Of a stretch of DNA of 51,777 nucleotides, positions 23,044 to 32,284 are shown piece by piece. The stretch is from Bacillus fungorum. Its GTDB lineage: Bacteria > Bacillota > Bacilli > Bacillales > Bacillaceae_G. The notes beneath the pieces are model-generated. The model had not been told where the DNA came from and ran no database searches. It saw nothing but the letters and a program-made list of their open reading frames with translations. The stretch covers positions 1 to 51,777 of the forward strand of contig NZ_NWUW01000027.1 in NCBI RefSeq assembly GCF_002746455.1, read 5' to 3'. The first letter of the stretch is position 1, and each line of letters begins with the position of its first letter. The position numbers and the translations under genes are program-made.

Positions 23044-23867
23044 TTATTCAAATTGTCTCCGTTCTAGACGTTCAATTTCTTCTCATTTCTTTTCATTATT
23101 GATATTCGTATAGATGCTTGTGTTACTTCTACAGAAGTATGGCCTGGCTGATCGCACAGCAAGATCAGGTCTGTATTTTCTTTATAATGATTTGTTGCAT
23201 ATGTGTGCCTTAATTTATGAGGACTTCGCTTTTCATCAAAAGTACTTGTATATTTTCCAATTAAATTCTGTATAGCACGGACTGAAATTTGAGTATAATT
23301 ACTTTGATATCTTGTAACAAACAATATATCTTCATCCTGAGGACATTTATATTTTCTTATCGAATCTTAATGTGTTCCAGGACATCATCTAAACATGATT
23401 GTGTCGCCAGAATGGATGATTTTTTATTACCTTTACGAGTTATTCTGAGGGTCCCCTGACGGAAATTAATGTTAGAAACAGTATAAGGTTTATTATGGAT
23501 ATGTCACATTCCTTATCTCGTAAAAAATAACTGTATTTACGAGGAGAAGTTTCTTTTAAGATTGTTCCGTAGTCATTTGCAATGAATCTTAGAAAAGTAA
23601 CATCCTCATTATCATTAAATATGGTATTAACTACTTCATCAACCCTTGCAGCGGCATCCATTTTTCCTTGTGCATTTCAATTTTATCCATAACATTACGA
23701 GATAAATAAATTTTCCCGTTTTCAGCTTCTGTATTTCGTTTTAAATACTCGAAGAATAATTTTAGAGCAGACACCGTACTATTGGATTGTTTTTTTCTCA
23801 ATTTCTTTACTTTGTTTAATGATAGTGTTTCTAAAGTTTGGATAGGGATATAGCATATTGCAATCTC
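23044..23867 (-). pseudogene. XerS-like tyrosine recombinase, 3' part
   Basis: Fragments in several frames match the intact recombinase at 32336 closely: VDEVVNTIFNDNEDVTFLRF, then RSPHKLRHTYATNHYKENTD and LILLCDQPGHTSVEV. Frameshifts and a small deletion remove the R-I region and the catalytic Tyr context. At 23867 homology is cut by an inserted element; the missing 5' part resumes at 28340. It was probably already decaying or decayed after insertion. Confidence 0.85.
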
Positions 23868-23872
23868 ATCTA

Positions 23873-23910
23873 GGGGTACGGAAACGATTATCGGTATGAG
23901 GGGCCACTCT
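23873..23910 (+). repeat. Left terminal inverted repeat
   Basis: GGGGTACGGAAACGATTATC continuing GGTATGAGGGGCCACTCT. It differs from the right end in three central bases and one near the inner edge. Confidence 0.85.
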
Positions 23911-24118
23911 GGGATTTAATTACAAATCAAAAAAGAACTTTATTCAAGAATTTTGATAAGTGCTATTGATAGTCTGCGAACCCTTTATTATCAATAGGGT
24001 ACACTCTATTGAGAGGGGAAATATGCAATTATGCATATTTATATTTTTTTATTTTAATAGCAATGAAACTTAATATATAATAGAAAGGTTTTTTACGAAT
24101 TGATAAGGAGATGCGAGT

Positions 24119-24478
24119 ATGAAGAAAATCATAGGACTTATATTATCATTATTTTAATTATTTTCTACCTATGCACCATTGTTTACAGAGGAAGTCGAAG
24201 TTTTAAATCAAATAGGTCGCGTCAAAGAGAAAGGAGACTGGTATTATTATGGATCTTGTCAACATAATGCGAATTTTACACTAAGGGATTTTTAAATTGA
24301 AAAACTTGGTTTTACTGTATATTAAGAAGGTTCTATAAACGGACTACTCCATTTAAAAAATGAAACATCTTATGAATCAATTATAGGTTAGACAGAATGA
24401 CTTAGGTTGTCCTTATGCGAAATATCAGTATGAATAGAAATTTGATAATTATATAAAACGCCGTAAATGAAGGATAAA
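24119..24478 (+). pseudogene. Decayed secreted-protein gene
   Basis: AAGGAGATGCGAGT precedes ATG and a broken signal peptide MKKIIGLILSLF-stop-LFSTYAPLF. After it the frame gives VEVLNQIGRVKEKGDWYYYG and more, with several stops. The opening resembles the start of SLH/secreted proteins like the next gene. It is not functional. The stretch 23911-24118 holds only a CTATTGATA/TATCAATAG inverted repeat. Confidence 0.5.
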
Positions 24479-24528
24479 ATAAGTGCTGATTTTGCAATTA
24501 TATTTTTAACAATTGAATAGGAGATATT

Positions 24529-27500
24529 ATGAATACAATTAAGAAATTATTTTTAAGTTTTATGGTATGTATTTTATTATTCAGTACAGTAGGAACAGCG
24601 TATGCAGAACAAAATGGTCAAGTGAATTCATCATCTTTTATTGACGTTCCTAAAACTCATTGGGCGTATAAAGAAATGATGTATATGGTGGAGAATAAGA
24701 TTATAACAGGATACGGAAATGGGTATTTCGGTGCAGCGGATCCTATTACTCGCGAACATCTCGCTGCTTTCTTGTATCGATATTTAAAACCGCAAGATAG
24801 TACAAATAATCCATTTGTTGATATTGGTGACAGCAATTTCAAAAAGGAAATTTTGGCACTAACAGCACGTGGTATTTTCAGTGTAAATGCTGAAAAAAAA
24901 TTCAATCCGAAAAATAATATGACACGTGCCGAAATGGCAACTGTGCTTGTCAAAACATTCGATTTAAAACCGCAAGGAAATGTAGAATTTACGGATATGA
25001 AAGGTCACTGGGCCAACGAATATGTCAAAATATTAGCCGGTAACAACATAACAAGTGGTACAGGTGACGGAAACTTTAATCCAAATGGCATTGTTACTAG
25101 AGAGCAATTTTCTATGTTCTTATATAGAACGATTATGAAAGTAACAGATATGCAAAATGATGAATCAGTTGGCTGGGTGAAGGAGAAAGAGAATTGGTAC
25201 TATTACAACAAAGATGGGAGTAAGCAAAGAGATAACATTACGTTAGATGGAATAGAGTACTCCTTTTTTAAAGATGGAAGGCTATTCCAAGGAAGAAAGC
25301 AGGTAGGGAAAGATACTTTATATTATAGTGAACCTGGTAAACTAAAGACTGGATGGAGTTTTTCTGCAACTTCATGGAGCTATTTAAAAGATGGGAAGTA
25401 TGTGACAGGAACATTTACCTATCAAGGAAAACCATTTGAAATTAATAAGTACGGGGATATGGAAAAGGGATGGATTACTCTACGTTCTGCTGTTAAAAGA
25501 ATCTATCCAAAGCCAGAAACAAAATTTCTATTGAAATCTAAGCCTGTAAAGGATGGAGATGTTTTAGAAGTCATATCCAAGCAAGGTTTATGGTATCAGG
25601 TCAAATATCAAGGAGAGGTTGGATATGTTCGAATACTGGAGTCTGTTGTAATTGGGGAATCACCAGTTCGTTCATGGGATGTAACAAAAGAAGCAACGAA
25701 TTTGTCTCAGTTTATGATAACTGAGTATCATAAAGATCCTGAAAAGTACTTTCCGTCCAATATTCAAAAGAAATTTGATAAACAATTAGATAGTGACACA
25801 GAGGTTCTTGCGAATGGATTACAATGGATTGATCAATTAAAAGAAGCACTTTATTTAGATAATCAAAAAGGTTGGGTACAAGAAGAAGGAAAATGGACGT
25901 ATTATAAAAAAGATGGGCAAAGAATAACAGGTTTCCAATCAATTGATGGGAAACGCTATTATTTTGGTGCCGATGGTTTTATGCAAACGGGCTGGTTACA
26001 TACAGGTGGATATGATTATTATCTGGGAACCGATGGTGTAGTGCAAACCGGAATCCAACATATTGATGGCAAAATCTATTACTTTAGTCCATTAGGTTCT
26101 GTACAATCAGGTTTTACACATGTTGATGGGAAACCGTATTATTTTGATGCTTCTCATGAATCAAGAAATGGTTGGATGAAGCAAGAGTTTAACTGGTACT
26201 TACTACAGCCTTCAGGTGCATTACAAACAGGAGATTTTACATATAAAGACAAGAGATTCTCGTTTAATCAAGATGGAGAAATGATTAAAGGGTGGGTTAC
26301 ATTAGAATCCCTTGTTAAAAAAGTATATCCAGAGCCAGACTTAAGAAAAGCATTACGTGCAAAAAGTGTGAATAAAGGTGAAGTGATAGAAGTAGTGGGG
26401 AAAGTCGGTTCTTGGTATGAGGTTAATTACCAAGGTGAAAAGGGATATGTACGCATTCATGATGCTATTATTTTTGATCAGGAGACTAAAAGTCCACTCA
26501 CTTTGCTTAATGGAAAAGTAAAGATATTTGAAGGTGTATTAGATTACTTAAAAAGTGACGAAACATACATAAATAATACGATTAAAATTTTAGAAGAAGA
26601 AGAACAACGTTGGGTAGATGATGCAGAAAACTTAGAGAATCTTTCCAGAGATATTAATGATGCAAAGCAAGATGTACAGTATAAAAGGAAAGTCATTAAA
26701 GAAGCGCATGATAAGTTAGAAGAATTAGTGAATGCCATGAAAGGTGACATAAGAAACTTAACGGTTACACAAAGGAAAGAGCTCGTAAAATTGCTTGGAG
26801 CCGATGGGAAAGAATTACTAGATTTTGGTATGGATACATATGTTTTTATACTTCAACAATATGTATCTATGGCTCAAGCGTATGAGAAAACCTATCAAGA
26901 ATTAGATGTGGTTGCGGGTAAAGTTCTTGAATTGCAAAAAGATATTAACGCACTTACTCATCAAATCACATTGGATATGCAAGAATTATCGAAGGGATTA
27001 TCTGGTGTCATTAAAGACTTAGGACCAGTGGTAAATAGCTCCATTCGCTTGAAACATTCCATAGATGAGGCGAAACCTGGGATGGAGGAACTTGTACAAG
27101 TAACAAGAAAAAATGTTCCAGTCATTGCACAAGACTTACAAGCATTGGATGCGAAAGTCCCAGGATTCTTCACAGATTTCAATATGGGAATAGATCTTGC
27201 AAATATCTTTATGGACTCGGCTAATAAAATAGCAAGTCATAAAGTTGATGTATCTGCTGCTGCCATTAATATTGGAAATATTGACTTGAGTAATGCACTA
27301 CGTGATTTAGGTGGTGATCCATCTAGAGTATATGATCGTAAGAATGATGGAGATGTATCATTCTTATTGGGTATTACACCTATAATTGGTACAGGAAAAG
27401 AAATTGGACAACTTATCAAAGGTGAAGACTTAGTAACAGGTCAAAAATACGGTCCAGATGATTATGCATGGGGCACATTGGCCGTCGTATCTGGTGGTAC

Positions 27501-27924
27501 AACACGAGTTGTTGGTAAAGTTGTAGGGAAGATTGGAGACCTTGAGAAGAAAGGTAAGGCTTTAGAAACGGCTGCAAAAACTACTAATTTCACAAAATAT
27601 CCTACTGGTTTTGATGAAGTTGCTAAATATGTAAAAGAACATAAAAAATTACCGGATAATTATATCACGAAAGAACAAGCACAAGCACTTGGTTGGGTTA
27701 GTAAGGATGGGAACCTTCATAAAGTAGCCCCTGGAAAAAGCATAGGAGGTAATATATTCCAAAATAAAGGGAATCCCTTACCAAGTGCTCCAGGTAGAGT
27801 TTGGTATGAAGCTGATATTAATTATTCAACAGGGTATCGAGGTAATGATAGAATTCTTTATTCTAGTGATGGATTGGTATATAGGACTTCAGATCATTAC
27901 AAAACGTTTACTGAAGTAAAGTAG
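24529..27924 (+). CDS. SLH-anchored polymorphic toxin with C-terminal barnase
   Basis: 1131 residues. Signal peptide 1-26 (cut after AYA). Three SLH domains at about 37-80, 94-140 and 155-200 bind cell-wall polymer. Then choline/glucan-binding-type repeats (WVKEKENWYYYNKDGS; GFQSIDGKRYYFGADG, about 219-310 and 448-580), two SH3-like segments (about 325-375, 595-650), a coiled coil (about 670-900) and a Gly-rich pre-toxin segment (SFLLGITPIIGTGKEIGQLI). Residues from about 1022 are a barnase: KLPDNYITKEQAQALGW, GKSIGGNIF, WYEADINY, RGNDRILYSS, SDHYKTFTEVK. K27, E73, R83, R87 and H102 equivalents are present, so the RNase should be active. It presumably kills neighbouring cells after release from the surface. 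Barstar follows 14 bases later. Confidence 0.92.
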   Translation: MNTIKKLFLSFMVCILLFSTVGTAYAEQNGQVNSSSFIDVPKTHWAYKEMMYMVENKIITGYGNGYFGAADPITREHLAAFLYRYLKPQDSTNNPFVDIGDSNFKKEILALTARGIFSVNAEKKFNPKNNMTRAEMATVLVKTFDLKPQGNVEFTDMKGHWANEYVKILAGNNITSGTGDGNFNPNGIVTREQFSMFLYRTIMKVTDMQNDESVGWVKEKENWYYYNKDGSKQRDNITLDGIEYSFFKDGRLFQGRKQVGKDTLYYSEPGKLKTGWSFSATSWSYLKDGKYVTGTFTYQGKPFEINKYGDMEKGWITLRSAVKRIYPKPETKFLLKSKPVKDGDVLEVISKQGLWYQVKYQGEVGYVRILESVVIGESPVRSWDVTKEATNLSQFMITEYHKDPEKYFPSNIQKKFDKQLDSDTEVLANGLQWIDQLKEALYLDNQKGWVQEEGKWTYYKKDGQRITGFQSIDGKRYYFGADGFMQTGWLHTGGYDYYLGTDGVVQTGIQHIDGKIYYFSPLGSVQSGFTHVDGKPYYFDASHESRNGWMKQEFNWYLLQPSGALQTGDFTYKDKRFSFNQDGEMIKGWVTLESLVKKVYPEPDLRKALRAKSVNKGEVIEVVGKVGSWYEVNYQGEKGYVRIHDAIIFDQETKSPLTLLNGKVKIFEGVLDYLKSDETYINNTIKILEEEEQRWVDDAENLENLSRDINDAKQDVQYKRKVIKEAHDKLEELVNAMKGDIRNLTVTQRKELVKLLGADGKELLDFGMDTYVFILQQYVSMAQAYEKTYQELDVVAGKVLELQKDINALTHQITLDMQELSKGLSGVIKDLGPVVNSSIRLKHSIDEAKPGMEELVQVTRKNVPVIAQDLQALDAKVPGFFTDFNMGIDLANIFMDSANKIASHKVDVSAAAINIGNIDLSNALRDLGGDPSRVYDRKNDGDVSFLLGITPIIGTGKEIGQLIKGEDLVTGQKYGPDDYAWGTLAVVSGGTTRVVGKVVGKIGDLEKKGKALETAAKTTNFTKYPTGFDEVAKYVKEHKKLPDNYITKEQAQALGWVSKDGNLHKVAPGKSIGGNIFQNKGNPLPSAPGRVWYEADINYSTGYRGNDRILYSSDGLVYRTSDHYKTFTEVK

Positions 27925-27938
27925 AAAGGAATTTAGTT

Positions 27939-28214
27939 ATGGAAAAAATATATTTAGATGGACGGATGTTTACAAGTAAAAATGCACTGCATAAAACATT
28001 AAAGAGCAAATTAGATCTTCCAGATTACTATGGTGAAAATGCTAATGCGTTGTGGGATTGCTTAACTGCATGGGTTACTCTTCCTTTAACAATAGAATGG
28101 GAATTTTTCAAAGAAAGTCAGAATATGTTAGGAGAAGAAGCAGATTTGATTCTAGAAACATTTCAAGATGCACAAAATGAAATGCCAGGTAAGTTCTATA
28201 TTGTTGTAAAATAA
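27939..28214 (+). CDS. Barstar-family immunity protein
   Basis: 91 residues, same length as barstar, with GAAAGGAATTTAG before ATG. LPDYYGENANALWDCLTAWV matches the barnase-binding helix: Tyr29, Trp38 and Asp39 equivalents are kept, while Asp35 is Asn. It binds the active site of the barnase toxin encoded just upstream and protects the producer's cytoplasm. Tight spacing means one transcript. Confidence 0.93.
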   Translation: MEKIYLDGRMFTSKNALHKTLKSKLDLPDYYGENANALWDCLTAWVTLPLTIEWEFFKESQNMLGEEADLILETFQDAQNEMPGKFYIVVK

Positions 28215-28236
28215 TTAAAAGGATCTTAGATAAAAA

Positions 28237-28274
28237 TAAAAACCGTGGAAATATTTAATTTCTACGGTTTTTAT
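28237..28274 (+). terminator. Terminator of toxin-immunity operon
   Basis: ATAAAAACCGTGGAAAT and ATTTCTACGGTTTTTAT pair with one G-T, followed by T-rich sequence, just inside the right inverted repeat. A look-alike lies at 47530-47567. Confidence 0.75.
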
Positions 28275-28296
28275 TGTATCAATTAGGTTTTCTTTC

Positions 28297-28334
28297 ATAG
28301 TGGCCCCTCATACCTCGAATCGTTTCCGTACCCC
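28297..28334 (-). repeat. Right terminal inverted repeat
   Basis: Reverse complement starts GGGGTACGGAAACGATTCGA and continues GGTATGAGGGGCCACTAT. Followed by the ATCTA duplication. Confidence 0.85.
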
Positions 28335-28339
28335 ATCTA

Positions 28340-28430
28340 TAACAACTAATTACTTAACATAGTCCATTTTAAGAAGTTTCGGTATTCTTAAAGTATCCAT
28401 ACAGAGTAACAAGGAGAGCTTTTTCCTTAT
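28340..28430 (-). pseudogene. XerS-like recombinase, 5' part beyond the insertion
   Basis: Sequence such as ATTACTTA..CATTTTAAGAAG and CATACAGAGTAACAAGGAGAG aligns with the part of the intact recombinase gene at about 33240-33325 (ATTACTTATAAGCCATTTTAG, CATACAATGTAGCGG). It supplies the 5' side missing from 23867, proving that the element landed inside this gene. Many stops; not functional. Confidence 0.7.
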
Positions 28431-28504
28431 TTTAAAATATTAAATATTATAACGTAATATAACGATTTTATTATTTTTATTAAAATTTAAATTGTCCTTG
28501 TATT

Positions 28505-28556
28505 TTGATATTTTCTAGATTATATGATATATTGTTATCAACCGATAACAATATAT
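28505..28556 (+). promoter_or_regulatory. Promoter with overlapping operator of the mqsR-like operon
   Basis: -35 TTGATA (28505-28510), 17-base spacer and -10 TATATT (28528-28533). A perfect palindrome ATATATTGTTATC-AACC-GATAACAATATAT (28527-28556) covers the -10 and start site. This is the expected place for autorepression by the HTH antitoxin at 29033. Confidence 0.7.
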
Positions 28557-28612
28557 GTTTTTAATGAATAAAATGTAGTGTCGGGGGATAACATAATAAT
28601 GGATGTGGTGTT

Positions 28613-28999
28613 TTGGCTTCAAAAGAGCAAGTCGAGAGTAAATTAGCAATAATTAAATCCTGTATCTCTCGTGGAAGTGATTATTTCACTTTCTTATCTA
28701 ATCGCCCTGACAACAGGCAGACACTTCATGATTTAGGATTCAAGTTATGGGATGCAAAGCAGATTATATTACAACTAGATGTTTCAGACTATTACGAAGG
28801 TCCTGAACCTAATGAAAGTCCGAATGTACCAGCAGCATTTGCTAATAGTGAGATGTGGATGTTTGGTAAAGAAGTAGAGGGTCTTGTAACATTTGAGGTT
28901 TATATAAAATTCAGTTTTATTGAAACAGCTGAAGGTCCCGTCACTTGTTGTGTTTCTTTCCATAAGGCGAAAGAAAAAATTGTGTATCCCTTCAAGTAA
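28613..28999 (+). CDS. MqsR-like toxin of type II TA system
   Basis: 128 residues from TTG, with only a weak GGTG site. It shows KLAIIKSCISRGSDYFTFLS, LGFKLWDAKQIILQLDVSDY and VTFEVYIKFSFIE followed by CCVSFHKAKE, the order seen in MqsR mRNA interferases (helix, L-x-D-Y motif, then two strands with the basic S-F-H-K end). MqsR cleaves mRNA at GC-rich sites. The next gene is its antitoxin; toxin-first order is normal for mqsRA. Similarity to MqsR is moderate, so other RelE-fold toxins remain possible. Confidence 0.65.
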   Translation: MASKEQVESKLAIIKSCISRGSDYFTFLSNRPDNRQTLHDLGFKLWDAKQIILQLDVSDYYEGPEPNESPNVPAAFANSEMWMFGKEVEGLVTFEVYIKFSFIETAEGPVTCCVSFHKAKEKIVYPFK

Positions 29000-29032
29000 T
29001 GTGAAGGGATACACACACTAGGGGGAACTAAT

Positions 29033-30082
29033 ATGACTTTAAGAAAATTTTGTGTAAATTGTTTAGAACGGACAGCGGTAGAACTTGTGACTGTACCAGA
29101 AAAAGCAGAAATACAGGGTGAAACTATAACATATGATGCTAAGTATTATCTCTGTGCTAAATGTAATCTGCTAACTCCTAATGATGAACTTACAGAAGAA
29201 AATTTGGAAATGGCCTACAGAAAGTATCGTGAAAAGAAAGGTATGCTTCAATCAGAAGACTTCTTATATATACGCGAGGAATTGTATCAGGTTAGTTTAC
29301 GGGTAATGGCTAAACTACTTGGGTGTAGTCCTGCTACATTATCTCGTTATGAAAATGGAGCATTACAATCTAAACAGCATGATCTTCAGTTTAAAACATT
29401 GCGTGATCCAAAAGTTATGAAAACCATTCTAGAGAGCGGTATAGATGATATTCCTGATAAAGACAGAAAGGCACTCCAGGAGAGGTTGTCATTTTTGTTA
29501 GATATTGTTAAATCAGCAGATATTTTAAAAGGATTGGAAAATGAACTCCATTTATTAGATATACCTTCAGAGATAGTGTGGGAGGAAGCGTCTATTGAGG
29601 AGGTTGAAGCATTTTTCATTATAAAAGGGCAGGAATTAGATGATGAGGATGATGATCTGAGAGTGTCACCATTGAAATTACAGAAACTCATGTATTATGC
29701 ACAAGGATGGACATTTGCATATACAAGCTGTAACCTTTTTAGAGATGATTTTCAAGCATGGGTGCATGGACCTGTAGTTCCTGATTTGTATTTTAAGTAT
29801 AAAGAATACGGTTCTAAACGTATCGACAAAGATTTAGGTACTAAAATTGAAAATTTAAGATTAACCTTTGAACAGTTGCAGATTTTGCATTGGGTTTGGA
29901 ATAAGTATAGTAAATTTGAAGCTAAATTTTTAGAAGATTTAACTCATATGGAATTTCCTTGGCGAGAAACACGCGGTGATCTTCCTAATGATCAAAATTG
30001 TAATTGGGTTATAAGGCAAGAGGACATAGAAAGATTTTTTGGATCTATGTATAAAACGATAAAGCTTCTAAAAAAAGTATAA
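29033..30082 (+). CDS. MqsA-type zinc finger/HTH antitoxin with Panacea domain
   Basis: 349 residues. N-terminal zinc module C7-x2-C10 with a second pair CAKC near 43; HTH at about 78-130 (EELYQVSLRVMAKLLGCSPA then TLSRYENGALQSKQHD); linker helix; C-terminal Panacea/DUF4065 (about 200-345) with SPLKLQKLMYYAQGWTFAYT, FQAWVHGPVVPDLY and WETR-like end. The Panacea domain neutralises many unrelated toxins; here it is joined to an MqsA-like DNA-binding half and sits behind an MqsR-like toxin. AGGGGGAAC precedes ATG. It probably binds the palindrome at 28527. Confidence 0.8.
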   Translation: MTLRKFCVNCLERTAVELVTVPEKAEIQGETITYDAKYYLCAKCNLLTPNDELTEENLEMAYRKYREKKGMLQSEDFLYIREELYQVSLRVMAKLLGCSPATLSRYENGALQSKQHDLQFKTLRDPKVMKTILESGIDDIPDKDRKALQERLSFLLDIVKSADILKGLENELHLLDIPSEIVWEEASIEEVEAFFIIKGQELDDEDDDLRVSPLKLQKLMYYAQGWTFAYTSCNLFRDDFQAWVHGPVVPDLYFKYKEYGSKRIDKDLGTKIENLRLTFEQLQILHWVWNKYSKFEAKFLEDLTHMEFPWRETRGDLPNDQNCNWVIRQEDIERFFGSMYKTIKLLKKV

Positions 30083-30141
30083 AATACCATACCATTATTA
30101 TTTACTAGTAAATATCAATTAAATAGTTAAGGAGGGGTATA

Positions 30142-30603
30142 ATGACAGGGATTGAAATGAATAAAAGTATTGAAGAATATTTAAATGTTTTAACCGGTAG
30201 TACATTTATTAAAATAGCAGAGGTTCATGGTAATCAGGTGGTACTTGAAACATATTCAAGTTATGACGAATATAAAATTAATAATTCTGATAGTTTGATT
30301 ACAGAGAACAGTTATGAAATTTATTATTCTACAGGAGATGCTATTGAGAAAATATTGGCCGGAGAACCTGTAAGGATTTTACGATCATATCCACAAATCA
30401 ATGAAGTTCTATATACCATAAGATTTAGAGAGGTTTCTTATACAATAAATATTACACGTGACGCTTTAGATGAATTTTTAGGGTTTAATATTATAGACTT
30501 AAATGGCAGTAAAGAATTATGGAGAAATAGATATGTTAATGTCTATTTAAGTGGATTGAAAAATAAAAAAAGAAAAGGATTGGTAAGAGCGTTCTCTAAA
30601 TAA
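30142..30603 (+). CDS. Hypothetical protein, 153 residues
   Basis: ATG preceded by AAGGAGGGGTATA. Mixed alpha/beta composition (NQVVLETYSSYDEYKINNSD, RFREVSYTINITRDALDEFL) with a basic tail KNKKRKGLVRAFSK. No motif or membrane segment. It follows the TA pair by 59 bases, possibly a separate unit. Function unknown. Confidence 0.55.
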   Translation: MTGIEMNKSIEEYLNVLTGSTFIKIAEVHGNQVVLETYSSYDEYKINNSDSLITENSYEIYYSTGDAIEKILAGEPVRILRSYPQINEVLYTIRFREVSYTINITRDALDEFLGFNIIDLNGSKELWRNRYVNVYLSGLKNKKRKGLVRAFSK

Positions 30604-30862
30604 CAACTGCTTGTTTTAAGGATTTAATAGAGAGTGTAAATCAATAATAAATAAAAGTACTTTTTTGTTTATGCAGAGAGTACTTTTATTTATTTAATTT
30701 GCATAAGTGCTTGTAATAAATTAAATAAAGATCAAAATGAGTCTAGTGATATGATTAATGAAATCGGTATTTTATTAATACTAAGGGAATTTTGCATAAA
30801 TAAAAAATTTTTTAATTTTAATATATTAATTTTATATGTTTATAATAAAGGAGTGCGGTGAG

Positions 30863-31651
30863 ATGAGTAATATTAAAGAGTTTATTCCCTTTATAATACC
30901 TATATTAACAGCTGTGGTAGGCTACATATTTGGACAAAAAACTACCAAAGTTAATCTTTTTTACAGCCAAAATGAAAAAAATTTAAAAAATGTTATTGAA
31001 CCTTTGTTTTTGAGTATAAAAGTTATAAAGAGAGAAGAAAGTTCGTTTAAAAAAGAACAATTACTTAATAACCTATTTGAATCTTATATATCTGAAAACA
31101 AAGGTATCCATCAGATAGGAAGTAAAGATTTAATAGATGCTTTTTTAAATTTAGAAGGCTTATACCATGATTTTAAAGCAGAAAAAAAAGATGAGAAATG
31201 GGATAGATTTTGGATTGAGTTAGAATATTTTTATAAATGGATTGAAAAAGAATATTGGTCTAATTTTTATACTTTATATAGAGAATATCCATGGTATTTA
31301 AACAGTTTGAATAGAAATATATTTATTAGAATTTCTTTTGATGTGATTAGGTTTTCAAAAGATACAGTTAATTTCTTATCATCTTTATCATTAGGGTTTC
31401 TTTTGTTCAGCCTTTATGATAAGGTGCTAGAAGTAATGTTTGATAAAGGAATTATGCCTGAAGGTTCTATCGTATTTAGTATTCTACTATTGGCATTTTG
31501 TATAGCCTTGTATGGATTTACTACTATGTTTGGCGCATTTAGTCCTAATTCCTCACAACAAAAAGGCTACATAGATAAGCTAATAAGTAAGAATACAACT
31601 AAGAATAAAGAATTCGAAAAGAAAATTAAGATACCAAAAATGTACGAATGA
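30863..31651 (+). CDS. Membrane protein, unknown
   Basis: 262 residues from ATG (GGAGTGCGGTGAG upstream). One N-terminal hydrophobic helix (about 6-23, FIPFIIPILTAVVGYIFG), a long charged helical body, and two helices near the C-terminus (about 172-190 and 205-228, SIVFSILLLAFCIALYGFTT). Architecture recalls membrane-anchored effectors of uncertain role. No enzyme motif seen. Confidence 0.55.
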   Translation: MSNIKEFIPFIIPILTAVVGYIFGQKTTKVNLFYSQNEKNLKNVIEPLFLSIKVIKREESSFKKEQLLNNLFESYISENKGIHQIGSKDLIDAFLNLEGLYHDFKAEKKDEKWDRFWIELEYFYKWIEKEYWSNFYTLYREYPWYLNSLNRNIFIRISFDVIRFSKDTVNFLSSLSLGFLLFSLYDKVLEVMFDKGIMPEGSIVFSILLLAFCIALYGFTTMFGAFSPNSSQQKGYIDKLISKNTTKNKEFEKKIKIPKMYE

Positions 31652-31794
31652 AAAATATAAAAGTACATAAATTTAATCAATTTGCAAATGTCGCATCTCC
31701 AGATAAAGGAATTAGAAATGTTAATAACGAGAAATTACTAATATTCAAATCGATTTTCCATTCCTTTTCATAAGCAATAGCAGATAACTTTTAA

Positions 31795-32022
31795 GGTATT
31801 AACAAAATTAATGTTTTACTAATTGTCCATATAAAACTGCAAAAAGAATTTCAAGGCCGTTCTTATGACGGGCTTATTAGCCATACTACTATTGTATTTT
31901 CCTGGGAAAACCGTTGTAACAACGACCAATGTACGCTCGGTGGTCTTTTTTACGAAATGTGTGATGAAGTAAACGAACTGGATTGGGCTGTCACATTACA
32001 GCAATTAATTGAGCTTCTTTAA
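31795..32022 (+). pseudogene. C-terminal gene remnant, unidentified
   Basis: A frame without a usable start reads VHIKLQKEFQGRSYDGLISH then TTIVFSWENRCNNDQCTLGG and ends VTLQQLIELL. It looks like the end of a real protein cut off on the left. Family not recognised. The rest of 31652-32227 holds nothing that I can support. Confidence 0.35.
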
Positions 32023-32227
32023 GATACACTAAAACAAACAAAAAGCAAACTCATAAAAATGATTCAAAGTCATCTTTAACAATGGATTGCGGGCCTTCCT
32101 AGTTATATCAAGGCGTATTTACCGATTTCTCTCTGCGAAAGTTGAGTTAAATAAAAAGCAAGAACTCCAGGGAAACATATGCTTTCTGTTATTATAACTC
32201 TTTTAAATCCTTATATTTTTTCAGGAT

Positions 32228-32269
32228 TCACATTATATGTATAGTATTATTACTATACATATAATGTGA
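32228..32269. repeat. Perfect 19-bp inverted repeat
   Basis: TCACATTATATGTATAGTA and its exact reverse complement are separated by TTAT. No T-run follows, so it is not a typical terminator. It lies 60-100 bp past the end of the intact recombinase gene and could be a binding or recombination site. Confidence 0.7.
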
Positions 32270-32284
32270 GATTATGGGAGCCAT

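Larger units (their letters stand above)
23868..28339. mobile_element. 4.46-kb Tn3-like non-autonomous element with TSD
   Basis: Two 38-bp inverted repeats starting GGGGTACGGAAACGATT (23873-23910 and 28297-28334, 34 of 38 matching) bound the element. ATCTA occurs directly outside both ends (23868-23872 and 28335-28339), a perfect 5-bp target duplication. Joining the flanks restores the recombinase gene order. GGGG-starting 38-bp ends and 5-bp duplications are the hallmarks of the Tn3 family. No transposase or resolvase gene is inside, so it must be mobilised in trans; cargo is a surface toxin, its immunity gene and a decayed secreted-protein gene. Confidence 0.85.

Noticed and set aside
23911..24118. 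res site of a Tn3-family resolvase
   Set aside because: Only one CTATTGATA/TATCAATAG inverted repeat is seen and no resolvase gene is inside the element.
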